64,000 nt of DNA. Origin: Pseudomonas poae (GTDB lineage Bacteria > Pseudomonadota > Gammaproteobacteria > Pseudomonadales > Pseudomonadaceae). A program made the position numbers and the translations under genes. Shown here one piece after another: positions 30,352-41,908 of the stretch; the first letter of the stretch is position 1; each line of letters begins with the position of its first letter. The DNA lies in the NCBI GenBank assembly GCA_028869255.1, contig CP110972.1, positions 4,531,001-4,595,000 on the forward strand, in the 5' to 3' direction. The notes beneath the pieces were generated by a model. It saw only the letters and a program-made list of their open reading frames with translations. It searched no databases and was not told the origin of the DNA.

Positions 30352-30855
30352 TCACACGTCTCGCAACTCGCGCCACATGTGGAGCTTGTCGAAGTAATCG
30401 ACGCCGACCCGCACCGCCAGCGGCTCCAGGCCGTACTGGGCGAACCCGCAACGCTGGTACAGCGCAATGGCGGCGTAGTTGCCGGCGGTGACGGTCAGTT
30501 GGATCACCTTGAGGCGCGAGTGCCGGCGCGCTTCGGCCAGGGCTGCCTCCACCAACTGATGCCCCAGGCCCTTGCGTTGAAAAGCCGCGTTCACGTACAT
30601 ACCGAACAAGGTCACTTTGTGCCGTGCCTTCTCACGGGGTTCGAACGCCAGGCCGACAATGCCGGCCAGAGTTGGCCCTTCAAAAGCGCCGAGCAACCGG
30701 TCCAGCGGGTTGTCCAGGCGCTTTTCCCACCAGCTCAACGGCATCGCGGCGCGCTCCGCCACGCTGGAGGTAAACGCCTGGGGATAGGCGCCGTAAGCCT
30801 CAAGCATCAACGCCCGATAAGCCTCGGCGTCGTTGGCCCCCAGTGCACGGATCAT
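30352..30855 (-). CDS. GNAT family N-acetyltransferase
   Basis: A 167-residue acetyl-CoA-dependent transferase. The acetyl-CoA loop is GMYVNAAFQRKGLGHQLVEAAL (R/Q-x-x-G-x-G/A motif near residues 108-116), and the C-terminal part ALYQRCGFAQYG is typical. It lies two bases after the Nudix gene stop, so they are cotranscribed. The acceptor is unknown. Confidence 0.85.
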   Translation of the reverse strand: MIRALGANDAEAYRALMLEAYGAYPQAFTSSVAERAAMPLSWWEKRLDNPLDRLLGAFEGPTLAGIVGLAFEPREKARHKVTLFGMYVNAAFQRKGLGHQLVEAALAEARRHSRLKVIQLTVTAGNYAAIALYQRCGFAQYGLEPLAVRVGVDYFDKLHMWRELRDV

Positions 30856-30857
30856 CG

Positions 30858-31271
30858 TCAGGCCGTTGCGGTCAGCGAAGCGCGGTAAAACGGCAGGATC
30901 AGGTCACGGGTCAACGGCGCCAAGTGCAAACCGCCATCACCGGCCGGGTCGATCCAGCGCACCTCTTCAATCTCGGCGGCGGGGCTGACCGCTACGTCGA
31001 TCTGCACCTGGAACAGCTGCGCCTCCACGGTGAACCCCGGTTCATTGGCGGCCGGGGCTGAAAATGTGCCGAGGTAGATCGCATCGCTCGGGTCGATACG
31101 CAGGTTGAGTTCTTCATGCAGCTCGCGGGCCAGAGCCTGCGCAGGGTGTTCGCCGGCGTCGATCTTGCCGCCGGGCTGCATGAACGCCTGGGTGCCGCGC
31201 TTGCGCACCAACAGGGTCTGGCCGTCATTGCCGATCAGGAACGCGGCGGCGATGCGGATGGTCGAGGTCAT
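30858..31271 (-). CDS. Nudix hydrolase
   Basis: A 137-residue pyrophosphohydrolase. The Nudix box GGKIDAGEHPAQALARELHEEL (described: G-x5-E-x7-REL-x-EE-L, residues about 34-55) has all catalytic glutamates. It probably cleaves a nucleoside diphosphate derivative. It is transcribed with the downstream GNAT gene. Confidence 0.88.
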   Translation of the reverse strand: MTSTIRIAAAFLIGNDGQTLLVRKRGTQAFMQPGGKIDAGEHPAQALARELHEELNLRIDPSDAIYLGTFSAPAANEPGFTVEAQLFQVQIDVAVSPAAEIEEVRWIDPAGDGGLHLAPLTRDLILPFYRASLTATA

Positions 31272-31319
31272 GAACAGGTCTTCCTTGAAGGTAAAGACGC
31301 AAGGATCACAGAAAGCACC

Positions 31320-32666
31320 TTAATCGCAAAGCTGCGCCTCATCAGGTTCTTTGATAAACACGGAATACTTGGCCCCTTCCATCGCCTCGAACGCAATCAA
31401 CTTATCCACCAGCGGCAGGTTAAGCACCTTGCCGGCGTTGAGCAGCAGCATGCCGTTATCCGCATTCAGGTTGCGCGCCAGCACCATGCCCTCGGCCAGT
31501 TCGCGGGTAGTCAACACCTTCACGCTCGGGTCACCCAAGGTCACGTCACTGAGGAACGCGGCGCACGCCTGCACGAAGTCTTCGACCATATCCGGGTCGT
31601 AGAGCCTGCCTGCGTATTTGCGGATGTAGAGCAGCGCTTCATCGCTGTTCATCTGGCGCTCGAGGATCAAGCCCTTTTGCAGCTCGATAAAGTCCACGGC
31701 AAGCTTCAATAAGCGCGCGCCGGAGGGGATCAAATCGCCCTTGAGGTGATCCGGAAAACCACTGCCATCCCAGCGCTCCTGGTGATGGCGGATCAAGCGT
31801 GCGGCGTCTTTCATCGGCTCCAGGGTCATCAGCAGCGATTCGCTCTGGGTCGGGTAGTCCCGATAGCGCTCGCGGTCCGTGCTGTGCAGCAGGTCGGAGG
31901 GCGCGACCATCATGCTGTCGCTCCAGCTCAGCTTGCCGATGTTATACAGCGCGGCGGCCATGGTCAGGTCACGGGCGCTGGCTTCGTCCATCACCTGGGC
32001 CTTGCAGTACACGCGTATCAGCTCGATCAACTGGCGGTTGGTCTGCTTCTGCTTGGGCAACCGCAAGTTGGCCAGCAGAGAAAACACTTCGGTGCCGGTC
32101 ACGTAGCTGCGCTTGAGTTCATCGTAGGCCAGGTCGAGCATGTCGGCGGTTTGCTGCAGCTCGCTGGTGCGGGCAATCACGCGTTTTTCCAGGGTGGCGT
32201 TGAGGGCCTTCAACTGGTCGTTCTGCTCGCGGATCAACTGCTCAAGGCGCAGCCGTTCGCGTTCGGAATGCTGGTGCTCCAGGGACTGACGCAACGTCAG
32301 GAGCATTTCTTCATCGTTCCAGGGTTTGCTGATGTAGCGGTGGATCTGACCTTCGTTGATCGCCTTTATCATCATGCTCATGTCGGCATAGCCGGTCAGC
32401 AGGATGCGGGTGGTGGCCGGATACAGGCGGTGGGTCTCGGCGAGCAGCATCGCACCGTCCATCGTCGGCATGCGCGCGTCGGTCATCACCAGGTCAATGG
32501 GCTGGGCCGCCATGATTTCCAGGGCCTGGGCCCCACTGCCGGCCAGCAGCACTGCATAGGGTTGGCCACGCAGCAGGCGGCGCAGGCTGTTGAGGATCGA
32601 TTCTTCGTCGTCGACCAGCAAAATCGTGGGGGTGTAAGCGGACGTCGTAGCACTTTGTTCATCCAT
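31320..32666 (-). CDS. Response regulator with degenerate HD-GYP domain
   Basis: A 448-residue cytoplasmic protein. The REC domain has LLVDDEE and phospho-Asp 63 (VMTDARMP). A coiled coil follows at about 135-185, then an HD-GYP-type domain. The metal-binding HD of HDIGK is replaced by Tyr-Asn (YNIGK, 241-245), while HHQERWDGSGFP (294-305) keeps the second His pair and a GFP version of GYP. It therefore probably cannot hydrolyse c-di-GMP and may bind it or a partner. The start at 32666 follows a strong AGGAGGT; an in-frame start at 32690 lacks one. It is divergent from the REC-GGDEF-EAL operon. Confidence 0.87.
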   Translation of the reverse strand: MDEQSATTSAYTPTILLVDDEESILNSLRRLLRGQPYAVLLAGSGAQALEIMAAQPIDLVMTDARMPTMDGAMLLAETHRLYPATTRILLTGYADMSMMIKAINEGQIHRYISKPWNDEEMLLTLRQSLEHQHSERERLRLEQLIREQNDQLKALNATLEKRVIARTSELQQTADMLDLAYDELKRSYVTGTEVFSLLANLRLPKQKQTNRQLIELIRVYCKAQVMDEASARDLTMAAALYNIGKLSWSDSMMVAPSDLLHSTDRERYRDYPTQSESLLMTLEPMKDAARLIRHHQERWDGSGFPDHLKGDLIPSGARLLKLAVDFIELQKGLILERQMNSDEALLYIRKYAGRLYDPDMVEDFVQACAAFLSDVTLGDPSVKVLTTRELAEGMVLARNLNADNGMLLLNAGKVLNLPLVDKLIAFEAMEGAKYSVFIKEPDEAQLCD

Positions 32667-32882
32667 GGCGACACCTCCTGGCAATGACACACAATTGCTT
32701 CATTGCGACCCGGTGCAATCCATTGCTGTACTTGCTACAGCATTGAGCGCTAGATGATCACCGAGGTAACTGGCGTTGATTTGACGCCAACTGGCCGACT
32801 TATTCAAGGGAGCCGACTATGCTTGTGGCAACAAGCTGGTGACCGCTCCTGTTTAACGAAGCATTCAAGGTAAGGAAGCCGT

Positions 32883-32923
32883 ATGCGCCAGAAATCGCCG
32901 TTGCGCACCCCGCAGAATCAGCT

Positions 32924-32927
<4 letters not shown>
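32883..32927 (+). CDS. 14-codon leader ORF coupled to the REC-GGDEF-EAL gene
   Basis: ATG at 32883 follows AAGGAAG with a 5-base spacer and encodes MRQKSPLRTPQNQL. Its TGA overlaps the downstream ATG (CTATGACG). The downstream gene lacks its own clear ribosome-binding site, so translation probably depends on this leader. The rest of the 257-base divergent region 32667-32882 holds only a further 7-codon frame at 32819. Confidence 0.45.
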
Positions 32928-34798
<1,871 letters not shown>

Positions 34799-34822
34799 CC
34801 CTTTGCCCCAAGGAGCGACCGT

Positions 34823-35812
34823 TTGAGCAGCACTACGCAACGTTCTTCTCACCTGTCGCCTCAGGCACTGGGCCTGGCCGTCGCCCTGGGGTATGGCGCC
34901 TGCCTGCCCACTGCGGCCGCGCCGCTGGATGAGCCCCTCAAACCGCTGCCGCCGGTGCCGACGCTGGATGCGGCCACCGTGGAGCTGGGGCGCCAGTTGT
35001 TCAATGAGACGCGGCTGTCAGTCAATAACACCAAATCCTGTGCCAGCTGCCATCAGTTGGAAACGGGCGGTGCGGATAACCGGCCGTTTTCCCTGGGCTT
35101 CGAGGGTAAGCCCGTCGGGCTCAACACCCCGACGGTGTTCAATGCCAGCCTGAACTTCAAACAATTCTGGAACGCCCGGGTCGACACCCTGCAAGCGCAG
35201 GTTGAGCAGGTGGTCACCAGCCCCATGGAAATGGGCAACACCTGGCAGACCGTGACCCAGACCTTGCAGGCCCTGCCCAACTACCAGGCGGCGTTCCGGC
35301 AGATCTATGCCGACGGCGTGACAGCCGCCAACGTGCAAAATGCCCTCGCCACCTATGAACGCACCCTGCTCACCCCCCATTCGCGCTTCGACCAGTACTT
35401 GCAAGGCAACACCGATATCCTCACCACCCAAGAGAAATACGGCTACCAGCGGTTCAAGGACTATGGCTGCATCGCCTGCCATCAGGGCGCCAATATCGGC
35501 GGCAACATGTACCAGAAATTCGGTGTGATGGGCGACTACTTCAAGGCCCGTGGCAACCCTACCGAAGCCGACCTGGGCCGCTACCTGCTGACCCAGGACG
35601 AAGAAGACCGCAACGTGTTCAAGGTACCGAGCCTGCGCAATGTTGCGGTGACCGCCCCGTACTTTCACGATGGCTCGGCCAAGACCCTCGAGGAGGCGGT
35701 CGATGTGATGTTCAAGTACCAGCTGGGGCGCATCCCCTCGGCTGAGGACAAGACGCTGATCATCCAATTCCTCAAGACGCTGACCGGTGAATGGGCGGGC
35801 AAGCCGCTATGA
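34823..35812 (+). CDS. Di-haem cytochrome c peroxidase family protein
   Basis: A periplasmic protein of 329 residues with a signal-like N-terminus (ALGLAVALGYGACLPTAAA). Two c-type haem sites are at CASCH (73-77) and CIACH (216-220), with the family blocks TPTVFNASLN and FKVPSLRNVAVTAPYFHDG. The start is TTG at 34823 with AAGGAG eight bases upstream. Family members reduce hydrogen peroxide or oxidise a cofactor (MauG-like). Its place inside a signalling operon, overlapping the kinase gene by four bases, suggests it supplies or removes the signal. Confidence 0.88.
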   Translation: MSSTTQRSSHLSPQALGLAVALGYGACLPTAAAPLDEPLKPLPPVPTLDAATVELGRQLFNETRLSVNNTKSCASCHQLETGGADNRPFSLGFEGKPVGLNTPTVFNASLNFKQFWNARVDTLQAQVEQVVTSPMEMGNTWQTVTQTLQALPNYQAAFRQIYADGVTAANVQNALATYERTLLTPHSRFDQYLQGNTDILTTQEKYGYQRFKDYGCIACHQGANIGGNMYQKFGVMGDYFKARGNPTEADLGRYLLTQDEEDRNVFKVPSLRNVAVTAPYFHDGSAKTLEEAVDVMFKYQLGRIPSAEDKTLIIQFLKTLTGEWAGKPL

Positions 35813-37620
35813 AATCATCCCGTCTCGCCAGCCTGCTTACGCTCAGCGGCATCGCCCTGGTACTGGCCTCGGTGTTGGTGTTTTTGTACCTCAAGTCGCT
35901 CGGCGACCAGTCCACCACCTACACCGAGTCCCGCGACCTGATCCGCCAGATCAAGCAACTCAACTCCCAATGGGACGTCGAGGTGCTCAAGGCGCGGATC
36001 GCCCTCACCCACAACTATGACCCGCTGGTGGCGCCGCTCGAACAGATGCACACGTTGTGGACCACGCTGGAAAGCCGTGAAGGGCAACACCGCCACGATC
36101 GCCCGGCCGATTGGCAGGCCGCGCAGCAAGCTTATCGCCAGTCGATCCAGGAAAAGGCCCGGCTGGTGGAACAGTTCAAGTCGCACAATGCGGTGCTGCG
36201 CAACTCCCTGGCCTTTTTGCCGACCGCCGAGGACGACATACAGGCGCATTTCCTGCGCCTGAAAGATGCCGACAAACTGCAACTGCAAGACATCGCCACC
36301 GACACTTACGACTTGCTGCTCAGCGCGCTGGAGTTTGCCCAAGTGACCAGCGACGACAAGGCTGCGGACATCCTCGTGGGCCTGAACAAGCTGGCGATCA
36401 ACAAGGAAAGCCTGCCTGAGGCGTTTCAGTTGCCGGTGGAAATTCTCAGCAATCACATTTCGCTGATTCTGCGCGAACAACCGCTGGTCAACGACCTGCT
36501 GGATCGTATCGCCGCAATCCCCTTGTCCGACCAGCTGGACGCCATGACCACCCAGCTCAACCAGGACCAGACCGCTGCCGATTTGATCGATCAGAAATAC
36601 CACCGCTACCTGCTGGTGTTTTCCACACTGTTGGTGGTGCTGCTGGTGTACCTGGCGGTACGCCTGTTGCGCAGTTTTGCCGAGATCAACCGGGTCAACC
36701 GCGCCTTGCAGGCGGTGAATGAGAGCCTGGAACAGCGCGTTGAAGCGCGCACACAGGAACTCAAGGATGCCCAGAGCGAACTGCTCGACAGCGCTCGCCA
36801 GGCCGGCATGGCGGAGATCGCCACCAACGTGCTGCACAATGTCGGCAACGTACTCAACAGCGTGAATATTTCCGCCGAACTGGTGACACGCAAACTGCGT
36901 TCCAGCAAGGCTTTGGGGCTCGGCAAGGCCATGCAATTGATCAACGAGCACCCTGACGACCTGGGGGCTTACCTGCGCGAAGACGAAAAAGGCAAACTGC
37001 TGCCTGGCTACCTCAACCAACTGGTGGCCGCGATTGCCACCGAGCAACAGGGCCTGACCGAAGAACTGGCGCAGTTGAGCAAAAGCGTGGACCACATCAA
37101 AGACATCGTCTCCACCCAGCAATCCTACGCCGGCGTTTCCAGCCTGTTGGAGCCCGTGCAGATCAGTGCCTTGATGGAGGATGCCCTGCGCATGAACTCC
37201 GGGGCGCTGAATCGCCACCACGTGACGGTGGTCAAGGAGTACGCCCAAGTACCGCAACTAATGGCAGACAAACACCGGCTGCTGTTGATCATGGTCAACC
37301 TGATCAGCAACGCCAAGTACGCCATGTCGAACCTCACCGACCGCCCGCGGCAGATCACCTTGTCGATCAAGACCGTGGAGGACAGCCTCCTGCAAATCAG
37401 CGTCAAGGACGAAGGCGAAGGCATCCCCGCAGAAAACATGACGCGAATCTTCACCCACGGTTTCACCACCCGCAAGGAAGGCCATGGCTTCGGCCTGCAC
37501 AGCTGTGCGCTGGCCGCCATTGAAATGAATGGCCGCCTCACCGCCCATAGCGATGGGCCGGGCAAAGGCGCCGTGTTCACCTTGCAAATCCCCCTCAACG
37601 ATGCGGCAGGCCCAGCATGA
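35809..37620 (+). CDS. Membrane sensor histidine kinase with all-helical periplasmic domain
   Basis: A 603-residue kinase. One transmembrane helix is at about 10-30 and another near 265-290 (YLLVFSTLLVVLLVYLAVRLL), enclosing an approximately 230-residue, mostly helical DAHL-like sensor. The H-box is atypical (IATNVLHNVGNVLNS, phospho-His near 341). The ATPase has MVNLISNAKYAM, DEGEGIP and the FTTRKEGHGFGLH lid. It overlaps the peroxidase gene and the REC-kinase gene by four bases each, making a peroxidase-kinase-kinase unit. Confidence 0.87.
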   Translation: MKSSRLASLLTLSGIALVLASVLVFLYLKSLGDQSTTYTESRDLIRQIKQLNSQWDVEVLKARIALTHNYDPLVAPLEQMHTLWTTLESREGQHRHDRPADWQAAQQAYRQSIQEKARLVEQFKSHNAVLRNSLAFLPTAEDDIQAHFLRLKDADKLQLQDIATDTYDLLLSALEFAQVTSDDKAADILVGLNKLAINKESLPEAFQLPVEILSNHISLILREQPLVNDLLDRIAAIPLSDQLDAMTTQLNQDQTAADLIDQKYHRYLLVFSTLLVVLLVYLAVRLLRSFAEINRVNRALQAVNESLEQRVEARTQELKDAQSELLDSARQAGMAEIATNVLHNVGNVLNSVNISAELVTRKLRSSKALGLGKAMQLINEHPDDLGAYLREDEKGKLLPGYLNQLVAAIATEQQGLTEELAQLSKSVDHIKDIVSTQQSYAGVSSLLEPVQISALMEDALRMNSGALNRHHVTVVKEYAQVPQLMADKHRLLLIMVNLISNAKYAMSNLTDRPRQITLSIKTVEDSLLQISVKDEGEGIPAENMTRIFTHGFTTRKEGHGFGLHSCALAAIEMNGRLTAHSDGPGKGAVFTLQIPLNDAAGPA

Positions 37621-39002
37621 ACCAACCTTCGAACCGGCGCATTCTGCTGATCGACGACACGCCATCGATCCACGAAGACTTCCGCAAAATCCTCACGCCG
37701 CCCCCGGAACAGAACCAGGCCCTGGACGAGATGGAAACGGCGCTGTTCGGTACCTGCGACGCGCCGCAGGGTCCAGCGTTCGAGCTGGACTCGGCTTACG
37801 GCGGCCAAGAAGGGTTGAAGTTGCTTGAAGTGGCCATGGCCGAACTCAGGCCGTATGCCTTGGCCTTCGTCGACATGCGCATGCCTCAGGGCTGGGACGG
37901 CGCCCAGACCATCGAAGAACTCTGGAAAGTCGACCCGAACCTGCAAGTGGTGGTGTGTACGGCGTACTCGGACTATTCCTGGGAAGAGTTGCTGTTTCGC
38001 CTGCACGCCCATGACCGACTGCTGATCCTGAAAAAACCGTTCGACAATATTGAAGTGCAGCAGATGGCCAATACCCTGGCCGCCAAATGGGATATGGCGC
38101 GGCGTGCCTCGTTGCAAACCAGCCACCTGGAACACCTAGTGGAACAGCGCACCCTGGCCCTTACCCAGGCCGGCCAAGCGTTGCAGCTGGAAATCGACGA
38201 GCGCAAACAACTGGAAAGCCAGTTGGTGCAATCAGAAAAACTCGCCTCCCTGGGCCAACTGGCGGCCGGCGTGGCCCACGAAATCAACAACCCGGTAGGG
38301 TTTATTTCCTCCAACCTCGGCACCCTGGGCGGCTACTTCAACCAGTTGCAGGAAATGCTCGACGCCTATCGGCAAGCGGAAACCGCAGTGGGCGGTGATC
38401 ATTTAGAAGCCTTGCGGCGGCGCCTGGACCTGGACTTCCTCAAGGAAGACATCCCCACGCTGCTGCGTGAATCCAGGGATGGGATTGGCCGCGTAGCGCA
38501 GATCGTCAAGGATTTGAAAGACTTTTCGCGAGTGGACAACGACCAGACCTGGCAATGGGCCAACCTGCAACAGGGCATCGACTCGACCTTGAACATCGTC
38601 GCCAGCGAACTCAAGTACAAGGCCGATGTGATCAAGCACTACACGCCGCTGCCCGACATCGAATGCCTGGCATCACAGCTCAACCAAGTGGTGATGAACC
38701 TGGTGATCAACGCCGCGCAAGCCATGGGTCCGGAACGCGGCACCATCACGATCAGCAACGGGGTGGAAGGCGAAAACATCTGGCTGGAAGTCGCAGACAA
38801 CGGCTGCGGGATTGCCCCGGACAGCGTGCAGAAAATCTTCGATCCATTCTTCACCACCAAGCCGGTGGGCGAAGGGACGGGGCTGGGGCTGTCACTCTCC
38901 TACGGCATCGTCAAAAAACACCGTGGCGCGATCTCCGTCAGCAGCGAATTGGGCAAAGGCACCACGTTCCGGGTGGTGCTGCCCATTCGCCAAACACTGT
39001 AG
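37617..39002 (+). CDS. Hybrid REC-histidine kinase
   Basis: A 461-residue cytoplasmic protein. The N-terminal REC ([15 protein letters not shown], phospho-Asp 86 in [12 protein letters not shown]) is paralogous to that of the GGDEF-EAL protein. It is followed by a coiled coil, the H-box [15 protein letters not shown] (His 221), and an ATPase with [19 protein letters not shown] and GTGLGLSLS. With the receiver first, it is built to be phosphorylated by the upstream kinase and pass the signal on. It is the last gene of the operon. Confidence 0.88.
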   Translation: MNQPSNRRILLIDDTPSIHEDFRKILTPPPEQNQALDEMETALFGTCDAPQGPAFELDSAYGGQEGLKLLEVAMAELRPYALAFVDMRMPQGWDGAQTIEELWKVDPNLQVVVCTAYSDYSWEELLFRLHAHDRLLILKKPFDNIEVQQMANTLAAKWDMARRASLQTSHLEHLVEQRTLALTQAGQALQLEIDERKQLESQLVQSEKLASLGQLAAGVAHEINNPVGFISSNLGTLGGYFNQLQEMLDAYRQAETAVGGDHLEALRRRLDLDFLKEDIPTLLRESRDGIGRVAQIVKDLKDFSRVDNDQTWQWANLQQGIDSTLNIVASELKYKADVIKHYTPLPDIECLASQLNQVVMNLVINAAQAMGPERGTITISNGVEGENIWLEVADNGCGIAPDSVQKIFDPFFTTKPVGEGTGLGLSLSYGIVKKHRGAISVSSELGKGTTFRVVLPIRQTL

Positions 39003-39008
39003 CCGTGC

Positions 39009-39281
39009 TCACGCCTCGGCTTGTTTCGGGCTGGAGCCAAACGCGGCAAAACGCTTGTTGAACCCGGCAATGCGGCCTTCGACCTGGGTCTTGCGCTGTT
39101 GGCCGGTGTAGATCGGATGCGAAGCGCTGGACACGTCCAGGGGGATGTAAGGGTAGGTGTTGCCGTCGCTGTGCTGATGCGTGCGGTCGCTGTCGGCGGT
39201 GGAGCCGATCAGGAAAAACACGTCGGCGGCAGTGTCGTGGAACAGCACGGTGCGGTAGTCGGGATGGATACCAGCTTTCAT
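39009..39281 (-). CDS. rpmE2: 50S ribosomal protein L31 type B (zinc-free)
   Basis: A 90-residue L31 paralogue beginning [16 protein letters not shown], with HPIYTGQQ near residue 50. It contains no cysteine, so it lacks the zinc ribbon of type A L31 and can replace it when zinc is short. The start at 39281 follows a CCGGAGG; the longer ORF to 39329 runs through the Zur-like box and is rejected. Confidence 0.92.
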   Translation of the reverse strand: MKAGIHPDYRTVLFHDTAADVFFLIGSTADSDRTHQHSDGNTYPYIPLDVSSASHPIYTGQQRKTQVEGRIAGFNKRFAAFGSSPKQAEA

Positions 39282-39312
39282 AGGGCCTCCGGGGCGTCTG
39301 GGTGCGTTACAA

Positions 39313-39329
39313 GTGTTATACAGTAACAC
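39313..39329. promoter_or_regulatory. Zur-like box upstream of rpmE2
   Basis: GTGTTA (39313-39318) and TAACAC (39324-39329) form a perfect 6-bp inverted repeat around TACAG. It resembles the GTTATA-N-TAAC core of known Zur sites and lies 31 bases before the rpmE2 ATG. Repression by zinc-loaded Zur is inferred from the site and the gene. Confidence 0.6.
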
Positions 39330-39381
39330 AAATCATGCGCCCAAACGAGAACCGATTGCAATAAGAATAGACTCGCTGCTT

Positions 39382-40707
39382 CTATGCGCTTTCCTGGAAG
39401 TCCATCTCCGGCGGTTGTTGCGAGAAGCCACGCGTGAGCACGCCGAGGTAAACCAGGCCAATCGCCAACCACACCAGGCCCAGGTAGATCGCCAGGTGAT
39501 CGAGGCTGACCATCAGCCACAAATCAGCCAACAAGCCAATGGCCGGGAAGATCAGGAACAGGATCAATTCACGCACGCCACGCTGCTTGGCGCCGATCCA
39601 GTAGTGAAAGATCACCGACAGGTTCACCAGGCTGAATGCCAGGAATGCGCCGAAGTTGATGAACGAGGTGGAGGTGGTCACGTCCAGCTTCAACGCCAGC
39701 AACGCCACCGCTGCGCACAACAGGATGCTGTTGACCGGCGTACCAAACCGCGCATGCAAGGTGCCGAAAAACGACTTGGGCAACACCCCATCGCGGCCCA
39801 TCGCAAACAGCAGGCGCGACCCACTGGCCTGGGCCGACAACCCCGAGGCGAACTGGCCGACGATCAGGCCGATCAGGAAGATCGATACGAACAGGTCGCC
39901 ACCGATATTGCGCGCAATTTCATAGGCTGCCGAATCCACATTGGCGAATTCGAACGACGGATGGGCGATCTGCACAAAGTAGGAGACTGCCACGAAGATC
40001 AGCCCGCCGATCAGGGTGATCAGCATGATCGCCCGTGGAATGGTGCGGCGTGGGTCGCGGGTTTCTTCGGTCAAGGTACTGACCGCGTCAAAGCCCAGGA
40101 AGGAGTAGCAGGCGATGGCCGCGCCGCTCATGATCAGCGGCATGTGCATCTGGCCGTTGAAGAAGGGGGCGATGGTCCACAGGGGTTTGCTCGCATCACC
40201 ACCGATGTAGTGGATGCACAGCGCGACAAACGCGATCAGCACCAGAAACTGCACCAGCATCAGCAAGGCATTGATGCCGTTGGCCAGCTTGAGGCCAACG
40301 ATATTGATGGCGCTGGTCACACCGATAAACGCCAATACCCAGACCCACTGCGGTACCGCTGGAAACGCCGAATTAAGATAAGCAGCCCCGATCAGCCAGA
40401 TGGCCATGGGCAAGAACAGGTAATCGAGCAACACCGCCCAACCGGCGATAAACCCCAGCTTGGGGCTGATGGCCTTGCGCACATAGCTGTAGGCGGAACC
40501 GGCCACCGGGAAGGCCGAGGCCATACGCCCGTAACTCATGGCGGTGAAGAACATCGCTACCAGCGCGGCGAGGTAAGCGGCGGGGACCATGCCGGCGGTG
40601 GATTGCGCCAGGATGCCGAAGGTGCCGAGCACAATGATCGGCGTCATATAGGCGATGCCAAACAGCACCACCGACCCTAATGACAGGGTGCGTTGCAAAC
40701 GAGCCAT
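39382..40707 (-). CDS. APC family permease, PuuP-like
   Basis: A 441-residue, 12-helix transporter of the amino acid/polyamine/organocation group. It has SLGSVVLFGIAYMTPIIVLGTFG in helix 1 (unwound GI-A region) and GFDAVSTLTEETRDPRRTIPRAI in the loop after helix 6. The pattern is closest to putrescine importers (PuuP). The start at 40707 is preceded by GGAG at good spacing. A nitrilase-family amidase gene follows upstream on the same strand after 286 bases that hold a class III REPIN. The substrate is uncertain. Confidence 0.82.
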   Translation of the reverse strand: MARLQRTLSLGSVVLFGIAYMTPIIVLGTFGILAQSTAGMVPAAYLAALVAMFFTAMSYGRMASAFPVAGSAYSYVRKAISPKLGFIAGWAVLLDYLFLPMAIWLIGAAYLNSAFPAVPQWVWVLAFIGVTSAINIVGLKLANGINALLMLVQFLVLIAFVALCIHYIGGDASKPLWTIAPFFNGQMHMPLIMSGAAIACYSFLGFDAVSTLTEETRDPRRTIPRAIMLITLIGGLIFVAVSYFVQIAHPSFEFANVDSAAYEIARNIGGDLFVSIFLIGLIVGQFASGLSAQASGSRLLFAMGRDGVLPKSFFGTLHARFGTPVNSILLCAAVALLALKLDVTTSTSFINFGAFLAFSLVNLSVIFHYWIGAKQRGVRELILFLIFPAIGLLADLWLMVSLDHLAIYLGLVWLAIGLVYLGVLTRGFSQQPPEMDFQESA

Positions 40708-40818
40708 GAGTGATTCTCCGCGCAATTATTAGATTTATGGCAGAACTGAAGTCGGTGAAGCTGGTGTCATTTTTCTTATGGTCAAAACACTTTTATGGCT
40801 ATGGCGAGCGGGCTTGTT

Positions 40819-40948
40819 GTGGCGAGCGGGCTTGCCCGCGTTGGGCTGCGAAGCAGCTCCAATACAGTCACCGCGTTTCTCCAGACAAAACGGGGTGGCA
40901 GGTTTCAGGGCCGCTGCGCGCCCCAACGCGGGCAAGCCCGCTCGCCAC
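40819..40948. repeat. Class III REPIN
   Basis: GTGGCGAGCGGGCTTGCC at 40819 faces its reverse complement ending at 40948 (130 bases). An extra partial REP (GGCGAGCGGGCTTG) lies just before at 40803. Confidence 0.9.
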
Positions 40949-40993
40949 ACAAGCCTGATCACCACCAAGCCTGCCAGCCAAAAAGAATCGATT

Positions 40994-41815
40994 TCAACCT
41001 TTGGGGATCAGCAACTCGCGCGTGCCGTTGCTGTGCTCAAGCACCTCACCCGGCAACTTCATGCGCTGGTCGTCCAGGTAGCGGTAGTCTTTGCGAGCCG
41101 CTGCCAGTTGCTCGAGTTCCAGCTCGACCGTGAATTGCCCTTCCTCACGCCCGGCCTCGAACAGCAACGTGCCAAACGGGTCGACCAAGGCGCTGCCGCC
41201 GGCAAACACCAGCTCGCCATCGCCCTCCTCCACGCGGTTGACCATCAGCGCAAACGCCTGGTTTTCCTGGGCTCGCGCCATGATCGCGGTGCGATGCGTG
41301 GGGCCGTAGGGGTCCATGTTGCCGTTGGTGACGATCAGCAGTTCGGCGCCCAATTGCGCCAAAGCGCGGGCAGTTTCCGGGAACTCGATGTCGTAGCAGA
41401 TCAACAGGCCGACGCGCAGCCCATTCCACTCGCAGGTGGCGTAGCGATCACCCGGGGTGAACACGCCGCGCTCCAGAGGCCACAGGTGGGTCTTGCGATA
41501 GCGCAGGGCGATGCCCTCGGGCGTGATCAGCAAGGTGCTGTTATAGAATTGGCCGCCGTCGTGCTCGGCCATGCCGATCACCACGGCGATATTGCGCGCA
41601 CGTGCAGCCTGGATAATGGCCTGCACGGTAGGGCCATCCAGCGGCTCGGCGATGGCGGCGACGGTCTCGGCCGATGGGAAACCAGTGAGGTGGGTTTCCG
41701 GGAAGACGACCAGTTGCGTATCGGCAGCCGTTGCAGCAATCGCCGCCAAAGCCCGCTCAAGGTTGTAAGCTGTGTCGTTATCGCGACCCGCCAATTGGGC
41801 AAATTCGACCTTCAT
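40994..41815 (-). CDS. Carbon-nitrogen hydrolase (nitrilase superfamily)
   Basis: A 273-residue amidase-type enzyme. The Glu-Lys-Cys catalytic triad is Glu40 (VVFPETHL), Lys108 (RYRKTHLW) and Cys140 (LLICYDIEFPE). The start at 41815 follows AGGATGT; the longer ORF to 42301 overlaps the divergent regulator and is rejected. It is divergent from a LuxR-type regulator gene. The neighbouring PuuP-like permease suggests a role in nitrogen scavenging, e.g. deamidation of an amide, but the substrate is unknown. Confidence 0.88.
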   Translation of the reverse strand: MKVEFAQLAGRDNDTAYNLERALAAIAATAADTQLVVFPETHLTGFPSAETVAAIAEPLDGPTVQAIIQAARARNIAVVIGMAEHDGGQFYNSTLLITPEGIALRYRKTHLWPLERGVFTPGDRYATCEWNGLRVGLLICYDIEFPETARALAQLGAELLIVTNGNMDPYGPTHRTAIMARAQENQAFALMVNRVEEGDGELVFAGGSALVDPFGTLLFEAGREEGQFTVELELEQLAAARKDYRYLDDQRMKLPGEVLEHSNGTRELLIPKG

Positions 41816-41908
41816 GGGACATCCTGTGGTTTTATCTGTGGCGCAGTATGCGCAGGCGCACCCGCTGGGGAAATCACGCCGCCGGGGTAACCCTATGGGG
41901 GTAGACGA

